Made by a program: the position numbers and the translations under genes. Positions 27,631 to 37,774 of a stretch of 64,000 bases of DNA are shown in pieces; positions within the stretch are counted from its first letter, which is position 1, and every line of letters starts with the position of its first letter. The notes under the pieces are model-generated. The model was not told the DNA's origin, made no database searches, and worked only from the letters and a program-made list of their open reading frames with translations. The stretch is taken from assembly GCF_051650185.1 (NCBI RefSeq), contig NZ_JBOFIN010000028.1, positions 1 to 64,000 on the forward strand, in the 5' to 3' direction. This stretch comes from Scandinavium sp051650185 (lineage in GTDB: Bacteria; Pseudomonadota; Gammaproteobacteria; Enterobacterales; Enterobacteriaceae).

Positions 27631-30600
27631 TCAGGAAGCGTCTGCCGTACCTGGCAGTGTTTCCGGAAGCTGAGCGGCAAATCCACGCAATCCCACCACG
27701 TGAACGTGTTCAGTATTCTGGAACACTTTACGCACCAGTTTGTAGGTTGTGCCTTTTTCGGGACTGATGTTTTCAGGCGCTGCAATGATGAGCTGCATTT
27801 CCAGACGATCGCAGAGCTCAAACAGCGTGGCAATGGAACGAGCATCAAGACGCGCCGCTTCATCAAGGAACAACAGTCGGCAAGGCGAAATGTCTTTGCC
27901 GCGCAGACGACGAGACTCATCTTCCCAGCTTTGGACAACCATCACCAGAATTGACATCCCCGTCCCGATCGCTTCACCGGTTGAGAGCGCACCCGATTCT
28001 GCACGCAGCCAGCCATCCGAACCACGGTTAACCTCAACTTCCATTTCCAGGTAGTTACGGTAGTCCAGCAGCTCTTCACCAATGGTTTGCGGCGTACGCT
28101 GGCCCATGTCAATCTGCGGATTCAGGCGCTGATACAGTTTCGCCAGCGCTTCGGAGAAGGTCAGACGGTTGCTGTTAAACAGGTCCTGATGCTGTTCGTG
28201 CTGTTCCGAAAGCACCGACAAGAGCGTCGAGTGTGTTTCACGAACATTCACGTTCAGACGAACGCTGTTCACCTGACCGAACGACACGCTCTGCAAGCCC
28301 TGGTTGAGCATGCGAATACGGTTCTGTTCGCGCTGAATGGTCTTACGAATGATATTCGCCACGCTGCGGGAACTGATAGCCAGCTTCTGCTCACGGGCGG
28401 TCAATTCTTCGGTCAGACGGCCCAGCTCGATTTCCATTTGCTCGATGGCTTCTACCGGATCGTCGGTGCGAATAATATCCTGACGGATACGTTCGCGCAG
28501 ATGCTGATAAACAGCCACGAAGAACTGAATTTTACGTTCCGGACGTTTAGGATCTTCGGACATACGCAGAACATCGCGCAGATGTTCGTTATCTGCCACC
28601 GCCAGACGCAACGCACCCAATGCCTTATCCGACATCGAACGCAAATCATCGGCCGAGAGATAAGCCAGTTCGCGACGGTGCAGGCGACGTTCGACGTTGT
28701 TGTCTTTCACCAGACGCATCACTGCGCACCAGCCCGCTTTCGCACTGACGACCTGCTCGCGCATTTCCAGATAATCACGTTCCAGTTTGCGCAGCTTACG
28801 GGTCAGGTTATCCATCTCCGCTTCGCAGAAGGTCAGCGCTTTTTCCAGCTGATTGCGGCGATTACGGTTGTTGGAAAGCTGGGTATGCAGTTCATCACGG
28901 CGTGAACGCGCACGCTCTTCCGCCCCGCTGTCCGCACGAACGCCGATGTCCTGCAGCTCACGGTGCAAATCAGTCAGCAGCTCTTTCTTGGTGTCGAAGG
29001 AACTCTTCAGCGACGCCATCACCTGACTGTACTGGCTCAGTTGCGCCGCATGGTTACGCAGCGCTTCACGAGCGCGAGTACGTTCTGTTTCTGCCTGTTC
29101 CAGACGCTGGCGCAGTTTTTCGTTCAGATCGGTATTGCCGTTCAGCATTTCTGCGGAATCGGTGTAACCAAAGTGAGCGCGACGCTGAACCACTTCCGTC
29201 AGAGCAAAGGCCTGCTGGCGAGCATCGCGCTGGACCTGCTGCGAGTACGCATAATCTTCTTTAAGCTGTTCGAACTGTTCCGGGTCGCTTTGCAGCACGG
29301 AGACAATCGGTTCCAGTTTCGCCAGCTGGTTGCCATGCTGCTGGATAAAGCGTGCAGCTTCCTGTGCTTCATCCAGACGTTCCTGAATTTCATCCACACG
29401 GTCAGCAAGTGTCTCATCGGCCAGCAAATTCAGGCGTGGCAGCAGGCGGTTCAGCTGGGCAACACCCTCTTTCGCTTGTTCGAACTGGGTGCGGCTCTGC
29501 TGGTTATCATTTTCATGATTGCTCAGCGCACGCTCCAGCTCTGTGCGACGGGTATTGAGTTTGCGAATTTCTGCTTCCGGATCGGCTTCAAACGCTACAG
29601 CCAGATGGCTGCCGATGAAGCGGCTGAAAGCCTGATGCAGACGTTGCGTTTTCTGCACATCAAACGACAGGGTGGCGAAACGCTCAGACAGTGTTTCACG
29701 CTCGGCATGCAGCGTTTCAATGCGGTTTTCACGCGCCGCGCGGCCAAACAGTGGCACTGACGGGAAGCGGGAATAACGCCACTGACGATCGGCGACTTTA
29801 ACCACCACCGCTTTTTCCAGCTCATCGACGGTAAATACGCTGTCATCGAAAGACTGCGGATCCCCTTCAATCAGATAGAGATCTTCCGGGCAATCTTCCA
29901 GCCCTTCGAGCTGTTCGGCGATCTGCGACAGATCGGGCACCACGATCGCATGACGCGACGGGCCATAAAGCGCAGAGAAGTAAGGTGCATCTTCCAGGCT
30001 GACGTCGTCGTAAATCTCGGACAGCAGCACGCCGCCGAAACGTTCTGCCAGCGTATTCAGACGCTGATCTTCAGAACCGCCAGGCTGGCTCAGTCGCTCA
30101 ATTTCTTCGTCCACGATACGCTTGCGGTTGCCCACTTCGTCTCGTTCAACAATGGCTTCACGCTCGCGCTCCAGCAATTGTTGCAGATATTCAGTCACAT
30201 CCTGGCTGGATTCGAACTGTTCGCCGCTCTGCTCGCTCAACTGAGTCAGGCTGCTTTGAGCCGCCAGCCACACAGGTGCGCGCTGCAGCAAAGCCTGAGT
30301 GCGCCCTTGCAGTTGCTCCAGCTCCTGGCGCAGCTGCATGCGATGTTCACTGGCGGACGACACCGAATCGGACAGCGCGGCAATGCGCTCTTCCAGCTCC
30401 TGGTGTAAATCTTCCAGCTCATCAACTTCGTAATGCTTGCCCTGACGCTTGCAGAACTCTGCCAGCAGACGTTCCCCGTCCTGCTGTTCGCGCAGACGTT
30501 GCTCAAGTTCGTTCAGACGTCCGCGCAGCGATTGTGCCTGCTCAGCCTGATGACGATGATTGACGCCTTCGCGCAATAAGTCGCGGGCAACATCCCACGC

Positions 30601-32079
30601 TTCGCTACGGGCAACAGGGCCGTTGATCGCCGTGACCAGCTGATACGCCTGTTCGAACTGGCTATGAGCGGTTTGCGCCACGCTCATTTTCTGTTCCAGC
30701 GACAGCAGTTTTTCAGTGGCTTCCTGCTCTTTCGCCTGGAACGTCTCCAGCCATTCGTCTGCACTTTCTGGCGTCAGATCGGGCAGATGGCAAAGCTCTT
30801 TGGCGCGTTGTAGCGCCTGCAACGCCTGGCTGTACTGAATCGCGCGCGTTTGCTGGACATCGAGCGCCTGTTGATAATCAGCCAGCTGGTTTTTCAGCTC
30901 ATCGACTTCCAGCTCTGCCGCTTCAGCACGGGCTTCGTTCTCTTCCTGCTGTTCGGCAGCCTCTGCTACGACTTCGTTTTGTTCTTCCAGACGGATTTGC
31001 AGCTCATCGAGATCCGCTTCATAGCGCTCGATTTTCTCCTGCTGACGCAGCGCGGTCTGAACCAGGTTCAGGTGATCGCTTGCGGCCTGATAATCGGCTT
31101 CAAGATCACCTTCCGCTCCGCTGTGTTCCTGCAGCTCGCGTGCCATATCGACATGCTTAAACTGCTCTGCAGCCAGCTGCTGGCGTGAAGTGTACAGCTC
31201 ACGACGGAACTCAAGCGCTTTGTCCAGGTGCACTCGACGCTCGTTGGCGTGACGCATGTAGTCTGCGGCCACGTAATCTGTCGCTTCAGAGATAAGGTGC
31301 TTAAACAGGTCGCGGTCTGATTGCGTGACGCGGATAGCTTCCAGCGTCATGCGGTTTTCACGCAGCGCCGCTTCCATATCCTGAAACGCCTTACGTACGC
31401 CACTGTTCTCCGGTAACAGGTAATCACGCAGAGAGCGGGTAATGGCACTGGAAATCCCGCCGTACAGCGAGGCCTCAATCAGACGGTAGTACTTACTACG
31501 ATCGGAGGCAGAACGCAGACGACGCGCCACTACGCCCAAATCGAACATCAAAGAGTGGTAGTCGGTGATGGAGTTGAACTGCTTAAACTGCACGCCTTCC
31601 ATCTCATCGAGCTTATCTTTCAGCTCCTGCAGACTCAGCACACGAGCCTGACGATCGTTCAGCGTTTCTGTCACCAGCTGCGTTGGCTGCACTGACATCG
31701 GCAGGCCCTGAATCGCAAACGGTTTGATGTCGACTTTACGGTCACGCCCGGCGACCTGCTGCAGACGAACGCCCACCAGCACGCGCTGATGACGGGAGTT
31801 AACCACATCGAGCATCGAATAACAGACACCCGCTTTCAGCTTACCGTGCAGGCCTTTATCACGTGAGCCACTGGTGGCACCCGCTTCCGTGGTGTTACGG
31901 AAGTGCAGCAGCGTTAAATCAGGGATCAGCGCTGTGACGAAGGCCGCCATGGTGGTGGATTTACCCGCACCGTTACCGCCCGAGAGGGTGGTAACCAGTT
32001 CATCCAGATCAAACGTTCGGGCAAAGAAGCCGTTCCAGTTAACCAGGGTTAGTGAACGAAACTTACCACGTTCAAGCAT
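27631..32079 (-). CDS. mukB: MukB, chromosome condensin ATPase
   Basis: 1482 residues, SMC-like. N-terminal Walker A GGNGAGKST is at 34-42. Two very long coiled-coil blocks rich in Glu, Gln, Arg and Leu surround a central hinge (about 640-780). A C-terminal head has the signature region near LSTGEAIGTG and Walker B LLFLDEAARLD. MukB works with MukE and MukF to compact and segregate the chromosome and interacts with topoisomerase IV and MatP. The start ATG overlaps the mukE stop by one base, so the subunits are translationally coupled. Confidence 0.98.
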   Translation of the reverse strand: MLERGKFRSLTLVNWNGFFARTFDLDELVTTLSGGNGAGKSTTMAAFVTALIPDLTLLHFRNTTEAGATSGSRDKGLHGKLKAGVCYSMLDVVNSRHQRVLVGVRLQQVAGRDRKVDIKPFAIQGLPMSVQPTQLVTETLNDRQARVLSLQELKDKLDEMEGVQFKQFNSITDYHSLMFDLGVVARRLRSASDRSKYYRLIEASLYGGISSAITRSLRDYLLPENSGVRKAFQDMEAALRENRMTLEAIRVTQSDRDLFKHLISEATDYVAADYMRHANERRVHLDKALEFRRELYTSRQQLAAEQFKHVDMARELQEHSGAEGDLEADYQAASDHLNLVQTALRQQEKIERYEADLDELQIRLEEQNEVVAEAAEQQEENEARAEAAELEVDELKNQLADYQQALDVQQTRAIQYSQALQALQRAKELCHLPDLTPESADEWLETFQAKEQEATEKLLSLEQKMSVAQTAHSQFEQAYQLVTAINGPVARSEAWDVARDLLREGVNHRHQAEQAQSLRGRLNELEQRLREQQDGERLLAEFCKRQGKHYEVDELEDLHQELEERIAALSDSVSSASEHRMQLRQELEQLQGRTQALLQRAPVWLAAQSSLTQLSEQSGEQFESSQDVTEYLQQLLEREREAIVERDEVGNRKRIVDEEIERLSQPGGSEDQRLNTLAERFGGVLLSEIYDDVSLEDAPYFSALYGPSRHAIVVPDLSQIAEQLEGLEDCPEDLYLIEGDPQSFDDSVFTVDELEKAVVVKVADRQWRYSRFPSVPLFGRAARENRIETLHAERETLSERFATLSFDVQKTQRLHQAFSRFIGSHLAVAFEADPEAEIRKLNTRRTELERALSNHENDNQQSRTQFEQAKEGVAQLNRLLPRLNLLADETLADRVDEIQERLDEAQEAARFIQQHGNQLAKLEPIVSVLQSDPEQFEQLKEDYAYSQQVQRDARQQAFALTEVVQRRAHFGYTDSAEMLNGNTDLNEKLRQRLEQAETERTRAREALRNHAAQLSQYSQVMASLKSSFDTKKELLTDLHRELQDIGVRADSGAEERARSRRDELHTQLSNNRNRRNQLEKALTFCEAEMDNLTRKLRKLERDYLEMREQVVSAKAGWCAVMRLVKDNNVERRLHRRELAYLSADDLRSMSDKALGALRLAVADNEHLRDVLRMSEDPKRPERKIQFFVAVYQHLRERIRQDIIRTDDPVEAIEQMEIELGRLTEELTAREQKLAISSRSVANIIRKTIQREQNRIRMLNQGLQSVSFGQVNSVRLNVNVRETHSTLLSVLSEQHEQHQDLFNSNRLTFSEALAKLYQRLNPQIDMGQRTPQTIGEELLDYRNYLEMEVEVNRGSDGWLRAESGALSTGEAIGTGMSILVMVVQSWEDESRRLRGKDISPCRLLFLDEAARLDARSIATLFELCDRLEMQLIIAAPENISPEKGTTYKLVRKVFQNTEHVHVVGLRGFAAQLPETLPGTADAS

Positions 32080-32789
32080 TACTCTTCCTCCCCGCTATCC
32101 ATATCCGGCTGAGCGTCTTCATTCTCGTCATTGAGTTGCAGATGATTTTCAATCGCCATCGCTTCACCGTCGCGGATCATACGCAGTTGAGCTTCGCGTG
32201 CGTCGTCGCCAGAACGGACGTCCGCACCAAAGCGAAACACCGATTCCGTGATGCGGAATTTGCTGCTGTCATGGCCCATAAACCACACCATGCCCAGGCG
32301 GCGCAGGCGGTTCAGTGACGAACGCACTTTTTCCTGCAGCTTTTGTCTGTCGAGATCGGACCCGGTGGAACGGTTATTGACCAGCTTCAGCAGTTTGCTT
32401 TCATCCGCCAGGCTTAACAGCTCGTCATACAGTTCCTGCTGGGTAAAGATCCCTTCATTCGCCAGACGTTCCGGGCTGAGGTACAGATAGCAAAGAATTT
32501 TTCCGACCATCATGTCCAGCTCTGAGAGCACAGAGCGCGGGATCAGCGTGGTGGAACGCGGACGCAAATAGAAGAAACCTTCCGGCGCACGAATCAGCTC
32601 CACGTTATAACGGGTATAAAATTCTTCCAGGTATTCCTGAAAATCCATCAAAAAGGCGTGGTTATCCAGCTCATCCAGGCCAATGTGACGACCAGAACGC
32701 AATGCGCTGTCCAGGGCTGGAAATAATGGGTTGGCCAGGGCCTGTGCCAGTTTTACTGGCATCACGTGTTCAATATTTGTCGATGACAT
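32079..32789 (-). CDS. mukE: MukE, condensin accessory subunit
   Basis: 236 residues from the ATG at 32789 (MSSTNIEHVMPVKLAQALANP), which matches the known N-terminus; the longer upstream frame lies inside mukF. It has winged-helix-type domains and an acidic C-terminal tail (about 210-236). MukE binds MukF and bridges the MukB heads. The first 20 bases overlap the end of mukF. Confidence 0.96.
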   Translation of the reverse strand: MSSTNIEHVMPVKLAQALANPLFPALDSALRSGRHIGLDELDNHAFLMDFQEYLEEFYTRYNVELIRAPEGFFYLRPRSTTLIPRSVLSELDMMVGKILCYLYLSPERLANEGIFTQQELYDELLSLADESKLLKLVNNRSTGSDLDRQKLQEKVRSSLNRLRRLGMVWFMGHDSSKFRITESVFRFGADVRSGDDAREAQLRMIRDGEAMAIENHLQLNDENEDAQPDMDSGEEE

Positions 32790-34092
32790 GTGCCTGTACC
32801 TTGGCTCCGTAATCATTAATCGGCTGCCACTTCGGCGGCAGTCCGGTGAAATCTGCTTGTGCAACGCCCAGACGGACAGCCTGGTCCACCACGATACGCG
32901 CCACGTCAAAGTGACGAGCACGAGGGTACTGCGCCAGATATTCGCGCACCACCAGGCCTAAATCCAGCGGCAGTCCTTTGTCCTTATAGATGACAAGCTG
33001 TGCTTCAATCAGTGCCGCCAGCTGCTCGCGGATTTCATTAAACTCTTCGTACTCCAGATCCGGTGGAAGTTCCCCGGTCACTTCGGCTTCACTCAGCGCC
33101 ATCTCTTCGTCACGCATATCGAACAGACGATCGGCATTTGCGTAGGTCAGTGCCCACGGCGCATCGAAATAGTTCTGTACGGAGACGCGAAGTCGTTGGG
33201 CAAAGACGCGGTTTTTATCCATGTCGATCGCGGTACGGATAAATTTATGCACGTGGCGATCGTAACCGATCCACAGGTCGATAGCCTGCTGCCCCCAACT
33301 GACAATACGATCCAGCTTGCTTTGCAGGTCGAACACAAGACGATCGACAAAATGCAGATCGTCATGGGTCATGGTCGAGTCCTGAATACGCAGCAGGTTT
33401 GCCTGGAGCTTGTCGCCTGCCGCTTCGAGCGTATCCTGCAGTTCGCGCAGCGTACCTGAGGTTTCGGACAGCAGCATTTCACAGCTTGAGATAGCCGCTC
33501 GCCAGTCTTTATTCAGCAGCTGAGCGATGTCATCTTTCACCGTTTGCTGCTGCTCGTCCATCAGACGCTGGGTTAAATCGATGCTGTCAAAAATCTCGGC
33601 AACCGAGTACTTGAGCGGCGCATAAACGTTGCGGTGCCAGTGAAACTCATCACCGCCCTCTTCTGCCGCATCGGCCGCACGCTTCAGCTCGCCGCCAACA
33701 ATAGAGAGCTGCATTGACAGGCGCAGCGTCGAAAATTCACGCTGGCGAATGTAATAGTCCGTGATCCCGATGCCAAGCGGCGTCAGGCGGTAGATGGCAT
33801 TCCCTTCCGTGATTTCGCTGGTAAAGCGGTTCAGCAGACGTTGACGCACCATATCGTTGATCGCGTTGTTCGCGCGCACGCTGATGGTTTCGCTGGTTTG
33901 CTCAAACGCATCACTGACGTGGCGGAAAGCGTCAATCAGCTCACCCTCGGTAAGCTCGCCTTCAAGCCGTTCGCCATTCAGTGTCGCCACGGCCATCAGG
34001 AACGACAGTCTGTCGACCGGCAACGAGATCGAAAAATCATTTTTTCTGGCCCAGGCAACCAGTTCGGGGACTGTCTGGGAAAAATCACTCAT
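32770..34092 (-). CDS. mukF: MukF, kleisin subunit of the MukBEF condensin
   Basis: 440 residues, the same length as E. coli MukF. An N-terminal winged-helix dimerisation domain (about 1-115), a helical middle domain and a C-terminal winged helix that contacts the MukB head can be followed by homology. The 5' end overlaps cmoM by eight bases and the 3' end overlaps mukE by 20. The order cmoM-mukF-mukE-mukB is the conserved operon. Confidence 0.97.
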   Translation of the reverse strand: MSDFSQTVPELVAWARKNDFSISLPVDRLSFLMAVATLNGERLEGELTEGELIDAFRHVSDAFEQTSETISVRANNAINDMVRQRLLNRFTSEITEGNAIYRLTPLGIGITDYYIRQREFSTLRLSMQLSIVGGELKRAADAAEEGGDEFHWHRNVYAPLKYSVAEIFDSIDLTQRLMDEQQQTVKDDIAQLLNKDWRAAISSCEMLLSETSGTLRELQDTLEAAGDKLQANLLRIQDSTMTHDDLHFVDRLVFDLQSKLDRIVSWGQQAIDLWIGYDRHVHKFIRTAIDMDKNRVFAQRLRVSVQNYFDAPWALTYANADRLFDMRDEEMALSEAEVTGELPPDLEYEEFNEIREQLAALIEAQLVIYKDKGLPLDLGLVVREYLAQYPRARHFDVARIVVDQAVRLGVAQADFTGLPPKWQPINDYGAKVQAHVIDKY

Positions 34093-34879
34093 CGTTAGTC
34101 CTTGTATCTACCTGCGGTTTTCGCGCGGTGACATGAATATAGCGACCCAGGCTCACCCAGGGTTCCTCACGGCAATAGCGAGTTTCTAATGCCAGCAGCT
34201 GCTCATAGCGCTCATGCTGCTTGTGTTTTTCACGCAGATAATCATGAAATACCCGCACACCGGTTTTGCCGGTGATTTTCCAGCCCGCCTCTTCCAGCCA
34301 GCGGTAAACCTGCTGCGGATCGCGTGGATAGTCTGGCGAAAGCTTGCGCTTACGGGTTTTTGGCATGCCCAATGCGACATAGTCGAAGTTGGTCACCACC
34401 ATGTTGTGCATCAGCAGACCGTTAGCATTGTAGAACATTAACGACAACGCGCCGTCTGCCCTCAGTGCCGACCACAGCGCCTGCAACACCGTTTGCGGAT
34501 CGCCAACCCATTCGAGCACAGCATGGCACAATATCAGATCAACCGGGCTTTCCAAATGCTGCGCAATGTCCTGCACCGGGCATTGTACAAAATGCATGTT
34601 GTGGCTCACACCTTTCTCATCGGCGGCCTGTTTTGCCAGGGCTATCATCTCCGCCGACAGATCGCATAGGGTAACATGATGCCCGCGCTCTGCCATCCGA
34701 ATTGCCATTTGCCCGGCTCCGCCGCCAGCGTCCAGAATGCGCAGCGGTTTATCGCCGAAGGTGGCCAGCAGAGGGTCTAAATCCTGCCACAGAATGGCCT
34801 GACGAAGCTGGCCCTTGGTGGTGCCATAGATATTGCGCGAAAAGCGTTCCGCGATACCATCGAAATTGCGATCCTTCAC
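34085..34879 (-). CDS. cmoM: CmoM (SmtA), tRNA 5-carboxymethoxyuridine methyltransferase
   Basis: 264 residues from a GTG at 34879 with GGTGGAG six bases upstream; its product VKDRNFDGIAERFS lines up with E. coli MQDRNFDD. Another in-frame GTG four codons earlier overlaps the Shine-Dalgarno sequence and is less likely. SAM-binding motif I is ILDAGGGAGQMAIRMAERGH. The enzyme methylates cmo5U34 to mcmo5U34 in wobble positions of certain tRNAs. It is the first gene of the muk operon. Confidence 0.93.
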   Translation of the reverse strand: MKDRNFDGIAERFSRNIYGTTKGQLRQAILWQDLDPLLATFGDKPLRILDAGGGAGQMAIRMAERGHHVTLCDLSAEMIALAKQAADEKGVSHNMHFVQCPVQDIAQHLESPVDLILCHAVLEWVGDPQTVLQALWSALRADGALSLMFYNANGLLMHNMVVTNFDYVALGMPKTRKRKLSPDYPRDPQQVYRWLEEAGWKITGKTGVRVFHDYLREKHKQHERYEQLLALETRYCREEPWVSLGRYIHVTARKPQVDTRTNDE

Positions 34880-35001
34880 GCCGGACTCCACCTGATTGCC
34901 ACAAAGACGCTATTTTGTCATACCCACAGCGAGAGGGAAGCTATCTGGTGTAATATCCCTGCAGATCTCCTGTCAGATGGTTAAAAAAGGAACCAACAAG
35001 G

Positions 35002-35781
35002 ATGCTTTTTACGCTGAAGAAGTATATTGGCGGTATGATTTTACCCCTGCCGTTGCTCCTGCTCTTAATGGCACTGGGCCTGGGATTGCTCTGGTTCAGC
35101 CGATTCCAGCGCAGCGGCAAGATTTGTCTTACCGTGGGTTGGCTGGCACTGCTGTTACTCAGCCTGCAGCCCGTTGCCGATGGCTTGTTAAAACCCATCG
35201 AGGATAAATATCCCACCTGGCGAGGAACCGAGCGAGTGCAGTACGTCGTGGTGCTCGGCGGAGGTTATACCTGGAATGATGAATGGGCCCCAAGTTCGAA
35301 CCTCATCAATAACAGTTTACCTAGACTGGCTGAAGGTATTCGCCTTTGGCAGGCCAACCCAGGAGCAAAAATGATTTTCACCGGTGCCGCCGCTGAAACA
35401 AATCCTGTCAGTACGGGCGAAGCCGGTGCGCGCGTGGCGGAAAGTCTGGGCGTTCCTCGTAGCGACATCATCGTTCTGGATAAGCCTAAAGATACCGAAG
35501 AGGAAGCTTCAGCCGTTAAAGCGACGATTGGCGACGCGCCGTTCCTGCTTGTCACCTCCGCTTCGCACCTTCCGCGAGCGATGATCTTCTTCCAGCACGT
35601 CGGCCTGCATCCCTTCCCTGCGCCTGCCAATCAATTGGCGATCACCTCACCCTTACAGCCATGGGAAAAAGTGATGCCTTCACCCGTCTGGCTGATGCAC
35701 AGCGACCGCGTGGGGTATGAAACTCTGGGTCGTCTCTGGCAGTGGTTAAAAGGCCGTTCAGGCGAGCCAGGGAAGCAGTGA
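35002..35781 (+). CDS. elyC: ElyC (YcbC), envelope biogenesis factor, DUF218 membrane protein
   Basis: 259 residues with two N-terminal membrane segments (about 10-32 and 38-58). The periplasmic DUF218 domain has VVLGGGYTWND, GARVAESLGVP and SAShLPRAMIFF-type motifs. E. coli ElyC mutants show a cell-envelope lysis defect tied to peptidoglycan and enterobacterial common antigen lipid-carrier metabolism. The last 24 bases overlap the convergent ycbJ. It is divergent from cmoM. Confidence 0.92.
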   Translation: MLFTLKKYIGGMILPLPLLLLLMALGLGLLWFSRFQRSGKICLTVGWLALLLLSLQPVADGLLKPIEDKYPTWRGTERVQYVVVLGGGYTWNDEWAPSSNLINNSLPRLAEGIRLWQANPGAKMIFTGAAAETNPVSTGEAGARVAESLGVPRSDIIVLDKPKDTEEEASAVKATIGDAPFLLVTSASHLPRAMIFFQHVGLHPFPAPANQLAITSPLQPWEKVMPSPVWLMHSDRVGYETLGRLWQWLKGRSGEPGKQ

Positions 35782-36651
35782 TTTCGCGGCTAAATCAAAG
35801 TTGCGGCGGTTAAAGCGCCCGGTGTTAACAAGCTGGGCGACTTCATCCCACAAAAGATAGAGCCAGCGCCGCCACAGAAAAGCCTCAGCAACGGGCGCAC
35901 GCTGGAGATAGTGCCACATCAACCCTTCGGACAGCGCCCCATCAGCCAGGCGAAAGAGCTCATACTCACGCGGGGCCCAGAGCATAACGCCTGGGCCAAC
36001 CATCGCCAGCAACTGATCGCTGCGAGAATCTTTGAGCATGCTGCGAAGGGTGAAATTGCCGTGGATAAGCACGCAGTTATCATTAAAACCGTCGAACAGC
36101 GCGGGCAGGCATTCACGAGTGCGGAAAAGAATGCGTTTGTCCTGCATTGTCAGCCCGGTGTTGTCATATAAATTGAGCGTTCCCCACAGCACTTCGACTC
36201 GCTGGCGGTACCAGAGTGGCCACAGATTTTCCTGAGTGCTGTCAACAAAACCCACGCAGCCGCTGCTGTCCTGCCGATGCCACGCCAATAGCGCCTCGAC
36301 TATCTGATCTTTTAGCTGTTCCCAGCGCTCCGGCGTTCTGGCTGGTGCTTCAACGGGCACCCCGCGTAAGCGCTCGATAAGCAACACGTCCGGGCCAGGA
36401 TGCTCTTCATGCGTCATCACGCCATAAACCACTGGCATTCGTACTGTGCCACTGCGCGCCAGCATTGAAATCTTCCACGCCAGCTGCTGAGCAAGCCCAG
36501 GTGTGGTGAAACTTCTTGCCAGTAACGGCATCGGATGGCCCTGAGCATCGTACAGTGACCACAGTGAAGTGTCCGTTTTCTCACTCACGCACTCCACCCG
36601 ACTCAGTTTTTCACCCAGCAGGTGGCTCAGTTCAGCTCGCAGTTGTTCCAT
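35758..36651 (-). CDS. ycbJ: YcbJ, protein-kinase-like phosphotransferase-family protein of unknown function
   Basis: 297 residues with no signal or membrane segment. The protein has the aminoglycoside-phosphotransferase/kinase-like fold features WKISMLARSG..., LLIERLRG and a catalytic-loop-like LIHGNFTLRSML (His-Gly-Asn in place of the usual HGD). The Asp-to-Asn-like change in that loop may mean weak or absent kinase activity, but I cannot align it precisely. Genomic position matches E. coli ycbJ, whose function is not established. Confidence 0.82.
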   Translation of the reverse strand: MEQLRAELSHLLGEKLSRVECVSEKTDTSLWSLYDAQGHPMPLLARSFTTPGLAQQLAWKISMLARSGTVRMPVVYGVMTHEEHPGPDVLLIERLRGVPVEAPARTPERWEQLKDQIVEALLAWHRQDSSGCVGFVDSTQENLWPLWYRQRVEVLWGTLNLYDNTGLTMQDKRILFRTRECLPALFDGFNDNCVLIHGNFTLRSMLKDSRSDQLLAMVGPGVMLWAPREYELFRLADGALSEGLMWHYLQRAPVAEAFLWRRWLYLLWDEVAQLVNTGRFNRRNFDLAAKSLLPWLA

Positions 36652-36764
36652 ATCCGGTTACCCCTGTGAAGACTACTGTTTTTATAATGAGCGTCACAGG
36701 CGGAGATGTCACCGGGCAAGATCAAAAGCGAGGCAAAAAAACGAGGAGAAACGAGGCGGTAAGA

Positions 36765-36788
36765 CGGCTCCTCCGGATGGAGGAGCCG
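36765..36788 (-). terminator. Hairpin after kdsB
   Basis: A perfect ten-base stem (CGGCTCCTCC / GGAGGAGCCG, loop GGAT) starts seven bases past the kdsB stop. The following minus-strand bases are only weakly T-rich, so it may be a pause or processing hairpin. Confidence 0.55.
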
Positions 36789-36794
36789 GAGAAA

Positions 36795-37541
36795 TCAACG
36801 TAATTCAGCGCGTACGCGAGCCAGATCTTCAGGCGTATCAACCCCAGTGCCCGGCACTTCTTTTGCCACAGCAACGTGAATTTTTTCGCCATACCACAGC
36901 ACACGCAGCTGTTCGAGCATTTCTATCTGCTCCAGCGGACTCGGCGCCCAGTTGACGTAGCGGCGAATGAAGCCGGCGCGATAGCCATAGATACCGATGT
37001 GACGCAGCAAGGTATCACCGATAGCGTCACGGCTTTGCGCGAAACGGTCTCGATCCCAGGGGATTGTCGCGCGGGAGAAATAGAGGGCATACCCTTCGGC
37101 ATCCATCACCACTTTCACCGCATTTGGGTTGAAGGCTTCTTCCGCATCATGGATTGGCACCGCAAGTGTTGCCATACCTGACTGGCTGGCGGCCAGGTTA
37201 TCAGCCACCTGACGAATGATAGCCGGAGGGATCATCGGCTCATCCCCCTGGACGTTGACGATCAGCGTGTCATCACTGAAGCCACACTTTTCCACCACTT
37301 CGGCCAGACGCTCTGTGCCCGACTGATGATCGGCACGGGTCATGCAAACTTCGCCACCAGCGGCCTCAACGGCACGAGCAACGTCGTCGTGATCGGTCGC
37401 GATAATAATACGGTCAGCACCGGATTCACGCGCTCTTTCCAGCACATGAACAATCATCGGTTTACCGTTGATGTCCTGCAACGGTTTACCCGGCAGGCGA
37501 GTTGAGGCATAGCGCGCCGGAATAATGACAACAAAACTCAT
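36795..37541 (-). CDS. kdsB: KdsB, CMP-KDO synthetase
   Basis: 248 residues. N-terminal nucleotide-binding motif FVVIIPARYASTRLPGKPL, then NVQGDEPMIPP. The enzyme transfers CMP from CTP to KDO for the LPS inner core. Its start overlaps the ycaR stop by four bases, so the two are coupled. Confidence 0.97.
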   Translation of the reverse strand: MSFVVIIPARYASTRLPGKPLQDINGKPMIVHVLERARESGADRIIIATDHDDVARAVEAAGGEVCMTRADHQSGTERLAEVVEKCGFSDDTLIVNVQGDEPMIPPAIIRQVADNLAASQSGMATLAVPIHDAEEAFNPNAVKVVMDAEGYALYFSRATIPWDRDRFAQSRDAIGDTLLRHIGIYGYRAGFIRRYVNWAPSPLEQIEMLEQLRVLWYGEKIHVAVAKEVPGTGVDTPEDLARVRAELR

Positions 37542-37720
37542 GGATGGCTCTCTTCTGTACTCAATGGGCGGGCTTCATTTTCCAGCAGGACAGGAATACC
37601 GTCGCGCAGCGGGAAGGCCAGGCTATCGGGTTTACAGATAAGCTCTTGCTTATCCTGACTGTAATAGAGCTTCCCGTTGCAAACCGGACAAGCGATGATT
37701 TCAAGTAAGCGGTGATCCAT
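37538..37720 (-). CDS. ycaR: YcaR, Trm112-like small zinc-ribbon protein
   Basis: 60 residues from the ATG at 37720 (MDHRLLEIIACPVCNGKL), preceded by GGAGGAATT. A longer upstream frame adds 15 residues without support. Family UPF0434/Trm112p; one CPVC pair is seen, with a second metal-ligand Cys at LICKPD. The function is unknown. It is coupled to kdsB. Confidence 0.92.
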   Translation of the reverse strand: MDHRLLEIIACPVCNGKLYYSQDKQELICKPDSLAFPLRDGIPVLLENEARPLSTEESHP

Positions 37721-37774
37721 AATTCCTCCAGATGGACCGAAAAAGTATCCGGTCAAGCATATCACAGAGCCTGT

